Position numbers and translations under genes: made by a program
DNA from: Embiotoca jacksoni
Taxonomy: Eukaryota > Chordata > Actinopteri > Embiotocidae
Assembly: GCA_022577435.1 (NCBI GenBank)
Contig: JAKOON010000070.1
Location: 899,219-963,218, forward strand
Length of the DNA stretch: 64,000 nucleotides
Direction of reading: 5' to 3'
Shown here: positions 1 through 13,800 of the stretch, one piece after another
Position numbering within the stretch: position 1 is the stretch's first letter
How the letters are laid out: the number at the start of each line of letters is the position of its first letter
Notes under the pieces: model-generated
The model's input: only the letters and a program-made list of their open reading frames with translations
The model's database searches: none
What the model was told of the DNA's origin: nothing

Positions 1-2794
1 ATGAGGGATTACAAGCAGGACTCCTGTTGCAAAGCTGGAGGGAATGAATGATGTGATGTTCAGGGTCACTGACCCGCCGTCTCCTCCAAACAGGCTGGGC
101 GTTGTCAGCACTTTGTGGACGTTCTGTACGGAGACATAATGCAACAGTTCTGTGACAAAGCTGTTTCTTGGAAACAATGAACCAGTGCAGACATCAGGTT
201 TTCCTCGCGGCATCAGAATAAGGACAGAAGGTGAAGCTGCTTTCAGAGGGAGATGAAGAAAAGATGCGTCCTTTAAGCAGCTTGTTTTGAAGTCTTCCTC
301 CACCTTTAGGTCTCATCTAAAGGTAGACCGACCCTAAGAAAAGCTCTGAACACCTGTGGTGATCAGAGCTTTTCATGTTTAGTGGTCCTTTCAGTTCTGT
401 CTTGGTTCCCAGTAACAGAGCTGAGTCGAGTCAGGCTCAAAATATATTTGGTCTCTTGGCGTATTGTCGGTCCTGCTGTCGTTTCCTGGGCTCAGTGTTG
501 GTTTTCTCTCTGTTTAGGCCTGTTTTGGTTGTTCTGGATCTGACTGCTGTCCTTTAAGGCTTTATATATACAAAAAAAAAAAAAAAAAAAAAAAAATGCA
601 ATTTGCATTTAGGTGTTTTCTTCCCATAAGTCTGTGTTGATGAATGTGGTCCATCTTTGGACCTGAGGAGTTACACTATGGTGTAAACTTCCCACCTCAG
701 TTCTGGGTAACGTCTGACTGAAGCTGCAGTTCTGACTTTATGTTCAATGCAGAAACCTTCTTTATATGAAAATGACAGAATTTGTTTTGGTTGCTTTGCA
801 TTTGTAATAGAACAGATTTATGTTTTAAGTATTTAAATGAAAATAATTTTATCTTCGTTCAGGTCTTCATATAGAATGCACCGATCCTCCCGGCCCACTT
901 TCTAATGTGTGTAAGATGACTGGACATATGCAGGGTGTTTGTTATGTACGTAGGTGACAGGCTGCTTTCATGTTGTATTATGTGCACCGAATCATTGTGA
1001 CAGAATAACATGGTTGGTGGTTCGTGAGGCGCTCCTCCTGGCCGGTTATTTCTGCTGAGTAAAGCACATCATCTCCTCTGTCAGAAGTATTTACTGCCAT
1101 TCCTGATCACACAGGGAGAAGCAGGTCGCCTTTATGCCAGCCCCCCAAAATAGATTTCAGAGTAGAATCAGTGGAAGAGACACCCATTCATAACCACTTT
1201 TCCACTCAGTGACTCATCAGTTATGAATATGTCCATTTGTTTCACTAAGCGACAGGCTTCTTTATTTCCTTTGTCTTTATCTGGTTTTGTAGGCGGCAGT
1301 GACAGAGTTTGTTCCCCTTGAATGTGATTGGTACAATTGTAGTAGTCTGCAGAGCCATTTTTCTCATTGTGCTTAACAAGTCAGTCAGATGCATAATTAA
1401 AATGGTACAGTGAGCACATGTTAGTGCTTTAACATTAACTACAGGGAAACTCTCACTGCCTAAAAGAAGACACGTACAGTGGCTGGTTATCACTGTGCAG
1501 ACAGCTGCAATGTGTCCTTCAGCCACCAGGGGCAGACTGACTCCATCATCAGGATGTGTTACAGTTTCTATTTTTTTGTATTGTGACTCTTAAATCATCC
1601 CTAACATTTGCAAACCAGAAAAAGCATTTCTTTAAACAGTTCATACAAACAGCGTCACACAATGGCAACGGCCTGTGACTTGTTCAAAACTCTTACTTTA
1701 ACTTTCAACAGTAATTAAGTATGTCAACAAAAAGGTGAGTAATATGTGTCATTGTTTACCATGTAACTGTGTACTTTGTAAGTATTTTCTGATGGAAACT
1801 ATGACTGAGATTTGATGTCAGTGATTGAAAAGACAAGAAGTAGCACGTTTCCTGTTTGGCTTATTGGCACAAAGTTACACATGACTGGATTTGGGAGAAT
1901 GATTCACATTTCTGCTCTTACTGTAATCTCACTGTAATTTGCTGGCAGACCATGACAGTGTTTTAGAGCGCTGCACTGCACAACGGACAAAACGAAGAAA
2001 ACAATCTCTCCATGTTTTGGGGGTTAAGGGTCAACACAGAACCGGTAAAATACTGGATATTTTCATCAAACAGCAAAATGTGCCAAATCACGTTTGGTCA
2101 AAATATTAAAATATTGCTTTGAGATGTGAAAAAAATGGCCGATAATGTGGAGCCAGTAGTTTTACACGTTTCCATTATGATCTGAGAGAAGTTGGAACAC
2201 GTGGAAATGTTTGCAGCTGTCTGTTGAACTGAGTGTCTGAAGCTGCATTCAGCCTCCCGCTCTGTTGGAAGTGGTGACAGAACATACGCTGCCTGTCAAA
2301 GAGGCGCTTCGTATTGATTGACAGTCTGACATCACAGAAACACCCAGCTGAGATGATCTTCTGATCTGCTGCTTCTTACACATCAAACAGCTGCTGCAGA
2401 AATCAGACCAGAGATGCTTCAAATTCATAATTCATGAATGAGTCAGAATAATATTACAAATTACATGATGCTATAGCATGTATTATAAATGTATTATACA
2501 TTAAGAATAAACATTTGAATATATTATAATACAAGTCTGGTGCTGTTTTATAGTTTTTGTAATGAAAACAAATATCACAAAAACAACAATGTTATGAGTT
2601 TCAGCTCAGCCTTTAAAAAGATTTAGTCATTTCCTCAAACAGCTGCTCACTTACAGTTTCATCAAATAAACAGAATAGAGCTTTTGTTGGGAACTCCTGA
2701 ATGCAGATTAATAATCCACGTTAGATCCTTTGCTGAGTGTTGCTGCAGCTAGTTAGTTAGCTAGATGGATAAGAGGGGAGAGCGGACTGAGCTA
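1..2794. other. stxbp4 intron after exon 17 (left part)
   Basis: AT-rich intronic DNA. I looked on the minus strand for the WW domain expected at the C-terminus (two Trp about 20 residues apart) and did not see it. The only clear landmark is a poly(A) run at 573-596. Nothing else is supported. Confidence 0.6.
573..596 (+). repeat. poly(A) run
   Basis: An uninterrupted run of about 24 A, preceded by 'tttatatatac'. It may be a simple repeat or the tail of an old retro-insertion. No body of such an element is recognised upstream. Confidence 0.8.
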
Positions 2795-2899
2795 ACCGGT
2801 TCTGATACCACGACTTCACTTGGACTGGTACCGGTTCTGATACCACGACTTCACTTGGACTGGTACCGGTTCTGATACCACGACTTCACTTGGACTGGT
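2795..2899. repeat. 35-bp tandem triplication at exon 17 donor
   Basis: Three exact copies of a 35-bp unit lie at 2795-2829, 2830-2864 and 2865-2899. On the coding strand each unit starts with the same GTACCAGTCC that forms the donor of exon 17, so the 5' splice site motif is triplicated at 35-nt spacing. Confidence 0.95.
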
Positions 2900-2901
2900 A
2901 C

Positions 2902-3018
2902 CTGTGCAAAGCCCAGCAGTTTCTTGTTGGACATCTCCAGGTGTTTCCTGCTCAGCTCGGACTTCCTGAGCTGGCAGTCGATGGATGTCAACCTCCTGTT
3001 CAGCTCCACCACCTCCTC
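2902..3018 (-). CDS. stxbp4: stxbp4 exon 17 (end of coiled coil)
   Basis: The acceptor is a (TG)41 tract ending in CAG, and the donor is GCACAG|GTACCA. The 117 nt (phase 0 to 0) encode EEVVELNRRLTSIDCQLRKS then ELSRKHLEMSNKKLLGFAQ, matching the conserved 'DCQLRKSE' word. The donor is weak (GTACCA) and lies at the edge of three exact 35-bp tandem copies. Reading through it would add about 16 residues before a stop. At least one further exon set, with the WW domain, should follow to the left. Confidence 0.93.
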
Positions 3019-3020
3019 CT

Positions 3021-3104
<84 letters not shown>

Positions 3105-6100
3105 ATAATTTGGGTCAGTGTGTACACAACAAAGAGTGTAACAGCAGCTGTCAGTCAAAAGTAGAGTTCCTACACTGACTGACAGCTGGAGCTCAATGTA
3201 CACGTAACTGTAACAATCATTGATATTCAGAAGTGACATTTTAAAAAAATATTGTGATGAATTGATCGAGAAGTCTGAAAGTTTATTGAGTTTACAGATG
3301 ATGTAGGAAACATTTGTTGAAAGTGAATTATTAAAAAAAAAATTCTTCTATTTATGAGATTATTAGACAATTTCCAACAAAATGTATCACAAATTTGACC
3401 TGAACTGCCAGAAAATCCGCTACAGAATGAAATGAATGTGCTGCTTGATGTGAGGCCCTGAACAACCAACCAAGTCTGTTATCGATGTATTCAATGGAGG
3501 ACGGAAGAAACGAGCGTTTTGCTGTGTACGCACTCTGATTACAATGTCAAGAACTGTTGGAATCACGACTCTCTGCTTTTAAATGAGGAGCCGCTTTTCA
3601 CATCTGACTGAGAACGGGTTGATGCTCGAGGTCCGTATTTGGGCTGCTTGAGTATTAAGGAATTAAACTCATCTAACCATGTGACCATGTGTTGCAGCAG
3701 CAACATTTTTTTCTTTCAAACACTCTTTGTCCTCATTTCTTGTGTTCTCTTATCATGTGGCGTGGATGCTGCTCAGAACGCAGCCAGAGGATTTACCACC
3801 TGAGATGAAGAGCCACATGTGGCAGGCAGGAAACCTCCGAGTCACAAGAAAGGAATATAAAACCTTCTTTACATCAAAGTGATGTGCAGAAGAAAACAGA
3901 GGCAGAGCTCAGGGAAGACAGGACGGAGGACAGAGGGAAGACAGGACGGAGGACGGAGGGAAGACAGGACGGAGGACGGAGGGAAGACAGGACGGAGGAC
4001 GGAGGGAAGACAGGACGGAGGATGGAGGGAAGACAGGACGGAGGACGGAGGGAAAACAGGACGGAGGGAAGACAGGATGGAGGACGGAGGGAAGACAGGA
4101 CGGAGGACGGAGGGAAAACAGGACGGAGGACGGAGGGAAAACAGGATGGAGGGAAGACAGGACGGAGGACGGAGGGAAGACAGGACGGAGGATGGAGGGA
4201 AGACAGGATGGAGGACGGAGGGAAAACAGGACGGAGGGAAGACAGGACGGAGGACGGAGGGAAGACAGGACAGGTTTGACCTCCCCATGATGTAATGTCG
4301 TTGGCTCGGGGTTTCAGTCCACACAAACTGTTGAGCTTCTTCCACAGCTGTTTTGCCATTTATCTGTGATTATTGTGATTTTATCCAACAAGCTTTTATC
4401 AGGCTGCTGATATCAGACTGAAACTAGACTCCCTCTTGTAGTTTCTTCTTTTTTATTGATGCATTCACTCCCTGTCAGCACCATTGCATCCTGTCATCCT
4501 GCTGCTGTGATCAGATCAAACCAGCAGCATGGCAATTTTATTACATAAATACCATAAAGTAAATGCAATCTGCGGCCACATTCTTAACAATGAAAGGTCA
4601 CCTCGGTTCCTGCTAAAAGCTAAAGACTAGTTGATACAACAGCATCACTTCCTCTGACACACATCCACCAACAGCTCTTCCTTATTTGTATACTGAGATT
4701 AGATCAAATTGCGAACAGAATTAAGGAAATAGTGAGAATGTGAGAATATTTATGAGCATCAGATGTAAATGCAAAGTTAATCCAAGTATCTAATAAATGC
4801 AGTGGCATAAAAAATATTATATTCCCCTGTGAAATGTAGCAGAATGAAAATCCAGTGAAACAGGAAAGTGAAGTTGTTGCTGGGGACTGACCTTGGAGGC
4901 CTCGGCTCCTCGTCCTTGCCTCCTACTGGTGAGCTGGTTCTTCAGGTCTCTGATCTCGGCCTCCAGCAGCTGGATGACCTCCTCGTAGTCCTGCTCAGCG
5001 CTGCTGGTCTGCCGCTGCCCCACCTCGGCCTCGGCTACCTGCAGACGACTCTTCAGACGGGTGTTCTCCTCCACAGTCAAGCAGGCTTTCTGGAATGTTT
5101 TACAGTCAATATATACATCTATAGTAGAAATACATTTTAGATGCAACATAAGTCTGCTTGTCTGGTTCATTTCACATTTGTAAAAACATCTCACGCTGGT
5201 GTCTTGGTTGTGTTCTCACCTCTGATGTTTTCTGCAGCTCCTCCTCCAGATTCTTTTTGCTGTGCTCCATGTCCTTCAGCATCACCTGCCAAAAGAGGCA
5301 GCAGATGAAGCCCCCGTTGTGCCATCAGGTCTGTGGGCCTGACAACGTCTGCAGCTAAACCAAACCCGACTACGTAACAGTGAGACCTTTTTCCTCCGAC
5401 CCTCCAGGTGCTACATCTGTGCCTTGACCACGTGGCTGAGCCACCTTGCAGGAAATGTTGTTGAAACTTTGTTGTTTTGGCGTTCAAAGAAAGACAGACA
5501 TGAAAAATGAGCTAAAAAGAAAAGTTGAAAATGAGTAAAGTTGTAGTTGCTGAGCTGATGCTGTGAGTGATGAGTGCAAGCAGCAACGTAAGATCACGAA
5601 ACTGAGTGTCTCATGTTCTTAAACAAAACGCTCCCAGGACATCACCTCTGTGTACTAAATAGAAATTCTCAGCTGGAACCTACATGCATTGTATTTGAAC
5701 TAAGTTCTGATCCTGTTAATATTTATTAGGTGCTGCCATGAAGACAAACAACATTAGTCTTAATTAGAGCTAAACTGCTAAGTTGCTTTTCTTAGCAAGA
5801 AACATTTGAACTAGATCTATGATGATGATGATGATGCTCGTGTCCAAAAAAATTTTAAAATCCACTTCCAAATGGGAGCTCCAATTATAAAGGATGTGCT
5901 CAATGTAATAATAAAGTCAAATGCAATTTCCTTACTCATCCTCATATGTTATCAACGCTGTTATCTCATGTAATTTACAGCGTATGATCAAATATCCTTG
6001 TGGGTAAGACGTCCGGTCCATTAAAGGCACCAGCCATCATCTATACCCGCTTTATCCTAAACAGGGTGACAGGGGGCGGAGCCTATCACCGCTGACTTTG

Positions 6101-7466
6101 GGTTCACTTGGACAAGTGGCCAGTCCATCACAGGGACACATAGAGACAGACGGAAACAAAGACCGTTCACACCTCAGGGACATTTGTAGAACCACCAGTT
6201 AACCTGAGGTTCATGTTTCTGGATGGTGGGAGGAAGCCGGAGAACCGAGAGAACCCACGCAGGCACACGGAGAACCTGCAGACTCACACAGGAAGGCCCG
6301 GATTCAAACCCGGAACCTTTTTGCTGAGGTGACCATGCTAACCGCTGCACCGCTCTGCAGTTAGTTGAACTTCAGTAAGTTTGTGACGTCAAACTAATAT
6401 CATGTGTCCCTCAGCACGGCCCACCGTCCAACCTTTTACGTGAAAGAAACCACCGAGCAGTCATTTGGTCACAGAGTTGGTGAGCTACAAGACTGACAAA
6501 AACATATATCGGGTCTGTGCTTGTATCACTTATAAAAAAAAAGTCAGCCAATCAGAAGAGAGTCACTGCTATCAATGCACCTTAAAGACACCAAACAGCC
6601 TGTTGTTAGAGCTTCAGAGGGAAGCTGGAGATAAAACTTTCCTGATTTGATACCAGACTACAAATAAAATGATGATAATGTGTGAAATATGAAATGTGTG
6701 AAAACCTTTTTGAGAACAGAATAAGTGAACACAAGAGCTCCATCAGGAGAAATGACAGAGATTATCCATCAGTGATGATCTTAAATGGAACATGTCATGA
6801 TTCAGGTTCAGGGTCCTGAAACGGTTCTACTGCCAGAGGGAGATAACCATGAGGAAGTGTACTGGAAACCAGAAGGACTGAATGATGAGACTCAGAGCTA
6901 TGTCACGATCTAATGAGCTTCGGGTTCATTAGATCCCAAAGCATTCAAAATCTAATGTATTTCATATGATTGCACAACTTTGAATTAGGTATGAAACTTG
7001 TTTTCTTTGTATTCAATCTGGAATATATTGTGACAGATTGTACTTATTGTCAATGTTAATTACTGAGACTCTTCCACTTGAGCATAACTGTTTCACACTT
7101 GTACACAGAATAGTTGAAGCATCATCATTTGAAGATCTTTGAAGAAGATCCAGGAGGACTGAAACATTGGTGATGAAGAGTGATGCTGAGTAGCGTGACT
7201 TTCTTTTTCTTTCAAGAATTTAACGATACTTTCTGATGTGCCTACAACAAAGAGCTGCATGTGCAAAAATCTCTTTCAAACAAACAGTTCAATAAATATA
7301 ATTGTGCAGACCGACAGCTCCAACCACCTACCATCACTGTGTGTGTGTGTGTGTGTGTGTGTGTTCACCTTGAGCTGCTTCATCTGGGTCTGCAGCTGCT
7401 TCACCTCGGCCTGAAACTGCTCCATCTCCTCGCTGCTGTAGCTGCATTCGGATTCATATGTCTGTT

Positions 7467-7540
<74 letters not shown>

Positions 7541-10500
7541 GTTCTCTTTGTATTCCTGTGTGGTTCTGAGGCTGTTTACTGAGATGTTGCTGGAAGCTGC
7601 TTACAGGTGAGTGGAAGGCCGATGTGTCCATCAGACTGGCTGCTTCATGATAGGAGAACGTGAAGGAACCCGTCCCCAAACCCAGCTCCTCCAGGCTCTC
7701 CTGGAAGATGCTCCGGGTCGCCTCCACAAAGTCTGAGGGTCGATAACCAGCACAGAAATATGTTAGTTACAGTAAAAAAGGGCAAAAGAAAAGTTTAACA
7801 CGTCTGAAAGCAGAAATGTTTCATTCACACGTCAAAATTCAGATCTATCAATGTTTGTGGTAAAACTTGCTGAAACCAGGAGGACGTCCTAAACAGATGT
7901 TAACATCATGATACGGTGAGTATTTGGATTTGGTTCTGAGTCTCATTTAAAAAATATGAAGTTATATTAAGTTTGATAATATCTCCGTGAATCGCCACCT
8001 TAACGTGGTGGAGGGGTTTGAGTGGATCAGTGATCCTGGGAGCTATGTTGTCCGGTGGATCAGCCCCTGGTAGGGTCTCCCAAGGCAAACTGGTCTCAGG
8101 TGAGAGCCCAGACAAAGAGCGGTTCACAAACACCCCGATGAATAGACCGTGGTCTGACGTCATCTCGCCTGGATCAGGGAAACCGGTGGTCTGGTGGCCG
8201 GGCCTTTTCCCATAGGGCCCGGTCGGGCTCAGCTCGAATAACCAACATGGAGAAGCCACCCTATGGACCCACCACCCGCAGGGACAAGCATCGGGGTCGG
8301 GTGCAATGCAGACCAGGCGGCGGGCCGGGCGGGGGTCCCGGGCGACCCGTGTTGGAGATCTCCCCTGAGAACAAGAGGGTCGCCTCCATGTGCCTCCGGG
8401 TTGCAGGCAGGAAGACTGACTGTTGTTTGTGTTTATGCACAAAACGGAAATTCGGAGTATCCGGCCTTCTTGGACATATAACGATGCACACACGTACATA
8501 CATGTAACAAGTTACGTGTGTTGTTACGTGTGTGTGTGTTGTTATGTGTGTGAGTTGATACGTGTGTGTGTGTTGTTACATGTGTGTTGTTACCTGTGTG
8601 TGTTGTTATGTGTTGTTACGTGTGTGTTGTTACATGTGTGTGAGTGTTGTTACATGTGTCAGTTGTTACGGCTGTGTGTTGTTACGTGTGTTGTTACATG
8701 TGTGTGTTGTTACGTGTGTTGTTACATGTGTGTTGTTACGTGTGTGTGTGTTACGTGTGTGTTGTTACATGTGTTGTTACGTGTGTGTTGTTACGTGTGT
8801 GTTGTTACGTGTTCTTACGTGTGTGTTGTTACGTGTGTGTGTTGTTACATGTGTGTGTTGTTACGTGTGAGTTGTTACGTGTGTTGTTACATGTATGTGT
8901 GTGTTGTTACGTGTGTGTTGTTACGTGTGTGTTACGTGTGTGTTGTTACGTGTTGTTACATGTGTTGTTACATGTGTGTTGTTACGTGTGTGTTGTTACG
9001 TGTGTGTTATTACGTGTGTTGTTACGTGTGTGTTGTTACATGTGTTGTTACGTGTGTGTGTGTGTGTGTGTGTGCTGTTACGTGTGTGTTGTTACGTGTG
9101 TGTGTGTTGTTACGTGTGTTGTTACATGTGTGTTGTTACGTGTGGTTACGTGTGTGTTGTTACGTGTGTGAGTGTTGTTACATGTTTGTTACGTGCGTGT
9201 GTTCTTACGTGTGTGTTGTTACGTGTATGTGTGTGTTGTTACGTGTGTTGTTACGTGTGTTGTTACATGTGTTGTTACATGTGTGTTGTTACGTGTGTTG
9301 TTACATGTGTGTGTTGTTACGTGTGTGTTGTTACATGTATGTGTGTTGTTACGTGTGTGTTGTTACGTGTGTGTTACGTGTGTGTTGTTACGTGTGTGTT
9401 GTTACGTGTGTTATTACGTGTGTGCTGTTACGTGTGTTGTTCCGTGTGTGAGTGTTGTTACATGTGTTGTTACGTGTGTGTGTGTGCTGTTATGTGTGTG
9501 TTGTTACATGTGTGTTGTTACGTGTGTGTTGTTACATGTATGTGTGTTGTTACGTGTGTGTTGTTACGTGTGTGTTACGTGTGTGTTGTTACGTGTGTGT
9601 TGTTACGTGTGTTATTACGTGTGTGCTGTTACGTGTGTTGTTCCGTGTGTGAGTGTTGTTACATGTGTTGTTACGTGTGTGTGTGTGCTGTTACGTGTGT
9701 GTTGTTACATGTGTGTTGTTACATGTGTGTTGTTACGTGTGTGTTGTTACGTGTGTGTTATTACGTGTGTGCTGTTACGTGTGTTGTTACATGTGTTGTT
9801 ATGTGTGTGTGTGCTGTTACGTGTGTGTTGTTACGTGTGTGTTGTTACATGTGTTGTTACATGTGTTGTTACGTGTGTTGTTACGTGTGTGTTGTTACGT
9901 GTGTGTGTTATGTTTGTGTGTTGTTACGTGTGTTGTTACGTGTGTGTTGTTACGTGTGTTGTTACATGTGTGTTGTTACGTGTGTGTGTTGTTATGTGTG
10001 TTGTTACGTGCGTGTGTTGTTACGTGTGTGTTGTTATGTGTATGTGTGTGTTGTTACGTGTGTTGTTATGAGTGTGTTGTTACGTGTGTTGTTGACCTGT
10101 GTGTGTTGTTATCTGTGTGTTGTTACGTGTGTGTTGTTACGTATGTGTTGTTACGTGTGTTGTTACATGTGTGTTGTTACGTGTGTTGTTACATGTGTTG
10201 TTACATGTGTTGTTACGTGTGTGTTGTTACGTGTGTGTGTGTTGTTACGTTTGTGTGTTGTTACGTGTGTTGTTACGTGTGTATTGTTACATGTGTGTTG
10301 TTACGTGTGTGAGTGTTGTTACGTGTGTTGTTACGAGTGTGTTGTTACGTGTGTGTTGTTGACCTGTGTGTGTGTTGTTATCTGTGTTGTTACGTGTGTG
10401 TTGTTACGTGTGTTGTTACATGTGTTGTTACGTGTGTTGTTACATGTGTTGTTACATGTGTGTTGTTACGTGTGTGTTGTTACGCGTGTGTTGTTACGTG

Positions 10501-10847
10501 TGTGTTGTTATGTGTGTGTGTTGTTACGTGTGTTGTTACGTGTGTTGTTACATGTGTGTTGTTACGTGTGTGAGTGTTGTTACATGTGTTGTTACGTGTG
10601 TGTTGTTACGTGTGTGTTGTTACGTGTGTGTTGTTACGTGTGTGTTGTTACGTGTGTTGTTACATGTGTGTTGTTACGTTTGTGTTATTACGTGTGTTGT
10701 TACGTGTGTGTTGTTACGTGTGTGTTATGTGTGTTGTTACGAGTGTGTTGTTACGTGTGTGTTGTTGACCTGTGTGTGTTGTTATCTGTGTTGTTACGTG
10801 TGTGTTGTTACGTGTGTGTGTTGTTACGTGTGTTGTTACATGTGTGT

Positions 10848-10878
<31 letters not shown>

Positions 10879-13800
10879 TGTTACGTGTGTGTTGTTGACC
10901 TGTGTGTGTTGTTACATGTGTGTGTTGTTGACCTGTGTGTGTTGTTATCTGTGTTGTTGTGTGTGTGTGTTGTTGCGTGTGTTGTTACGTGTGTGTGTGT
11001 GTTGTTACGTGTGTTCTTGTGTTGTTACATGTGTGTTGTTACGTGTGTGTGTTGTTATGTGTGTTGTTACGTGTGTGTTGTTACATGTGTTGTTACGTGT
11101 GTGTTGTTACATGTGTGTTGCTACGTGTGTGTTGTTACGTGTGTTGTTACATGTGTTTTGTTACGTGTGTGTTGTTACGTATTGTTACGTGCGTGTGTTG
11201 CTACGTGTGTGTTGTTACGTGTATGTGTGTGTTGTTACGAGTGTGTTGTTACGAGTGTGTTGTTACGTGTGTGTTGTTGACCTGTGTGTGTTGTTATCTG
11301 TGTGTTGTTACGTGTGTGTTGTTACGTGTGTGTTGTTACATGTGTGTTGCTACGTGTGTGTTGTTACGTGTGTTGTTACATGTGTTTTGTTACGTGTGTG
11401 TGTTGTTACGTATTGTTACGTGCGTGTGTTGCTACGTGTGTGTTGTTACGTGTATGTGTGTGTTGTTACGTGTGTTGTTACGAGTGTGTTGTTACGTGTG
11501 TGTTGTTACGTGTGTGTTGTTGACATGTGTGTGTTGTTATCTGTGTGTTGTTACGTGTGTGTTGTTACGTGTGTGTTGTTACATGTGTGTTGTTACGTGT
11601 GTGTTGTTACGTGTGTTGTTATGTGTGTGTTGTTACGTTTGTGTTGTTACGTGTGTGTTGTTACGTGTGTTGTAACGAGTGTGTTGTTACGTGTGTGTTG
11701 TTGACCTGTGTGTTGTTATCTGTGTGTTGTTACGTGTGTGTTGTTACATGTGTGTTGTTACGTGAGTGTTTTGTTACGTGTGTGTGTTGTTACGTGTGTT
11801 GTTATGTGTGTGTGTGTGTGTTGTTACGTGTGTGTTGTTACATGTGTGTTGTTACGTGTGTTGTTACATGTGTGTTGTTATGTGTGTGTGTGTGTGTGTG
11901 TGTGTTATTACGTGTGTGTTGTTACATGTGTGTTGTTACGTGTGTGTTGTTACGTGTGTGTTGTTGACCTGTGTGTTGTTATCTGTGTGTGTTGTTACAT
12001 GTGTGTTGTTGACCTGTGTGTGTTGTTATCTGTGTTGTTGTGTGTGTGTGTTGTTACGTGTGTTGTTACGTGTGTGTGTGTGTGTGTGTGTTGTTACATA
12101 TGTTCTTATGTGTTGTTACGTGTGTTGTTACGTGTTGTTACATGTGTGTTGTTACGTGTGTGTTGTTACGTGTGTTGTTACATGTGTGTTGTTACGTGTG
12201 TGTGTGTTGTTGTGTGTTGTCACGTGTGTTGTTACATGTATGTGTGTGTTGTTACGTGTGTGTTGTTACGTGTGTTGTTACGAGTGTGTTGTTACGTGTG
12301 TGTTGTTGACCTGTGTGTTGTTATCTGTGTGTTGTTACGTGTGTGTTGTTACATGTGTGTTGTTATGTGAGTGTTTTGTTACGTGTGTGTGTTGTTACGT
12401 GTGTGTTGTTACATGTGTGTTGTTATGTGTGTGTGTGTTGTTACGTGTGTGTTGTTACATGTGTGTTGTTATGTGTGTGTGTGTGTTGTTACGTGTGGGT
12501 TGTTGACCTGTGTGTGTTGTTATCTGTGTGTGTTGTTACATGTGTGTGTTGTTACGTGTGTGTGTGTGTGTGTTGTTACATGTGTTCTTATGTGTTGTTA
12601 CGTGTGTTGTTACGTGTGTGTTGTTACGTGTGTTGTTACATGTGTTGTTACATGTGTGTTGTTACGTGTGTTGTTACGTGTGTTGTTACATGTGTTGTTA
12701 CATGTGTGTTGTTACGTGTGTGTTGTTACATGTGTTGTTACATGTGTGTTGTTACATGTGTGTTGTTACGTGTGTTGTTACGTGTGTTGTTACGAGTGTG
12801 TTGTTACGTGTGTGTTGTTGACCTGTGTGTGTTGTTATCTGTGTGTTGTTACGTGTGTGTTGTTACGTGTGTGTTGTTACATGTGTTTTGTTACGTGTGT
12901 GTGTTGTTACGTATTGTTACGTGCGTGTGTTGCTACGTGTGTGTTGTTACGTGTATGTGTGTGTTGTTACGTGTGTTGTTACGAGTGTGTTGTTACGTGT
13001 GTGTTGTTACGTGTGTGTTGTTGACATGTGTGTGTTGTTATCTGTGTGTTGTTACGTGTGTGTTGTTACGTGTGTGTTGTTACATGTGTGTTGTTACGTG
13101 TGTGTTGTTACGTGTGTTGTTATGTGTGTGTTGTTACGTTTGTGTTGTTACGTGTGTGTTGTTACGTGTGTTGTAACGAGTGTGTTGTTACGTGTGTGTT
13201 GTTGACCTGTGTGTTGTTATCTGTGTGTTGTTACGTGTGTGTTGTTACATGTGTGTTGTTACGTGAGTGTTTTGTTACGTGTGTGTGTTGTTACGTGTGT
13301 TGTTATGTGTGTGTGTGTGTGTTGTTACGTGTGTGTTGTTACATGTGTGTTGTTACGTGTGTTGTTACATGTGTGTTGTTATGTGTGTGTGTGTGTGTGT
13401 GTGTGTTATTACGTGTGTGTTGTTACATGTGTGTTGTTACGTGTGTGTTGTTACGTGTGTGTTGTTGACCTGTGTGTTGTTATCTGTGTGTGTTGTTACA
13501 TGTGTGTTGTTGACCTGTGTGTGTTGTTATCTGTGTTGTTGTGTGTGTGTGTTGTTACGTGTGTTGTTACGTGTGTGTGTGTGTGTGTGTGTGTTGTTAC
13601 ATATGTTCTTATGTGTTGTTACGTGTGTTGTTACGTGTTGTTACATGTGTGTTGTTACGTGTGTGTTGTTACGTGTGTTGTTACATGTGTGTTGTTACGT
13701 GTGTGTGTGTTGTTGTGTGTTGTCACGTGTGTTGTTACATGTATGTGTGTGTTGTTACGTGTGTGTTGTTACGTGTGTTGTTACGAGTGTGTTGTTACGT

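Larger units (their letters stand above)
7338..7538 (-). promoter_or_regulatory. Complementary (UG)n / (CA)n tracts around exon 14
   Basis: On the pre-mRNA strand, (UG)35 from 7538 to 7468 ends 7 nt before exon 14, and (AC)13 from 7364 to 7338 begins 4 nt after it. The two tracts are complementary and could pair, looping out the 93-nt exon. UG repeats are known ligands of TDP-43 and CELF proteins, and CA repeats of hnRNP L. A role in splicing is inference. Confidence 0.6.

Noticed and set aside
1..2794. WW-domain exon of stxbp4
   Set aside because: I searched the minus strand for paired Trp spaced about 20 residues with flanking splice sites and found none. It probably lies left of the window.
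3869..4359. Overlapping 131-161-codon frames on both strands
   Set aside because: They are translations of the purine minisatellite (RTEGRQDGG or PSVLRPVFPP type repeats) in several frames, not a gene.
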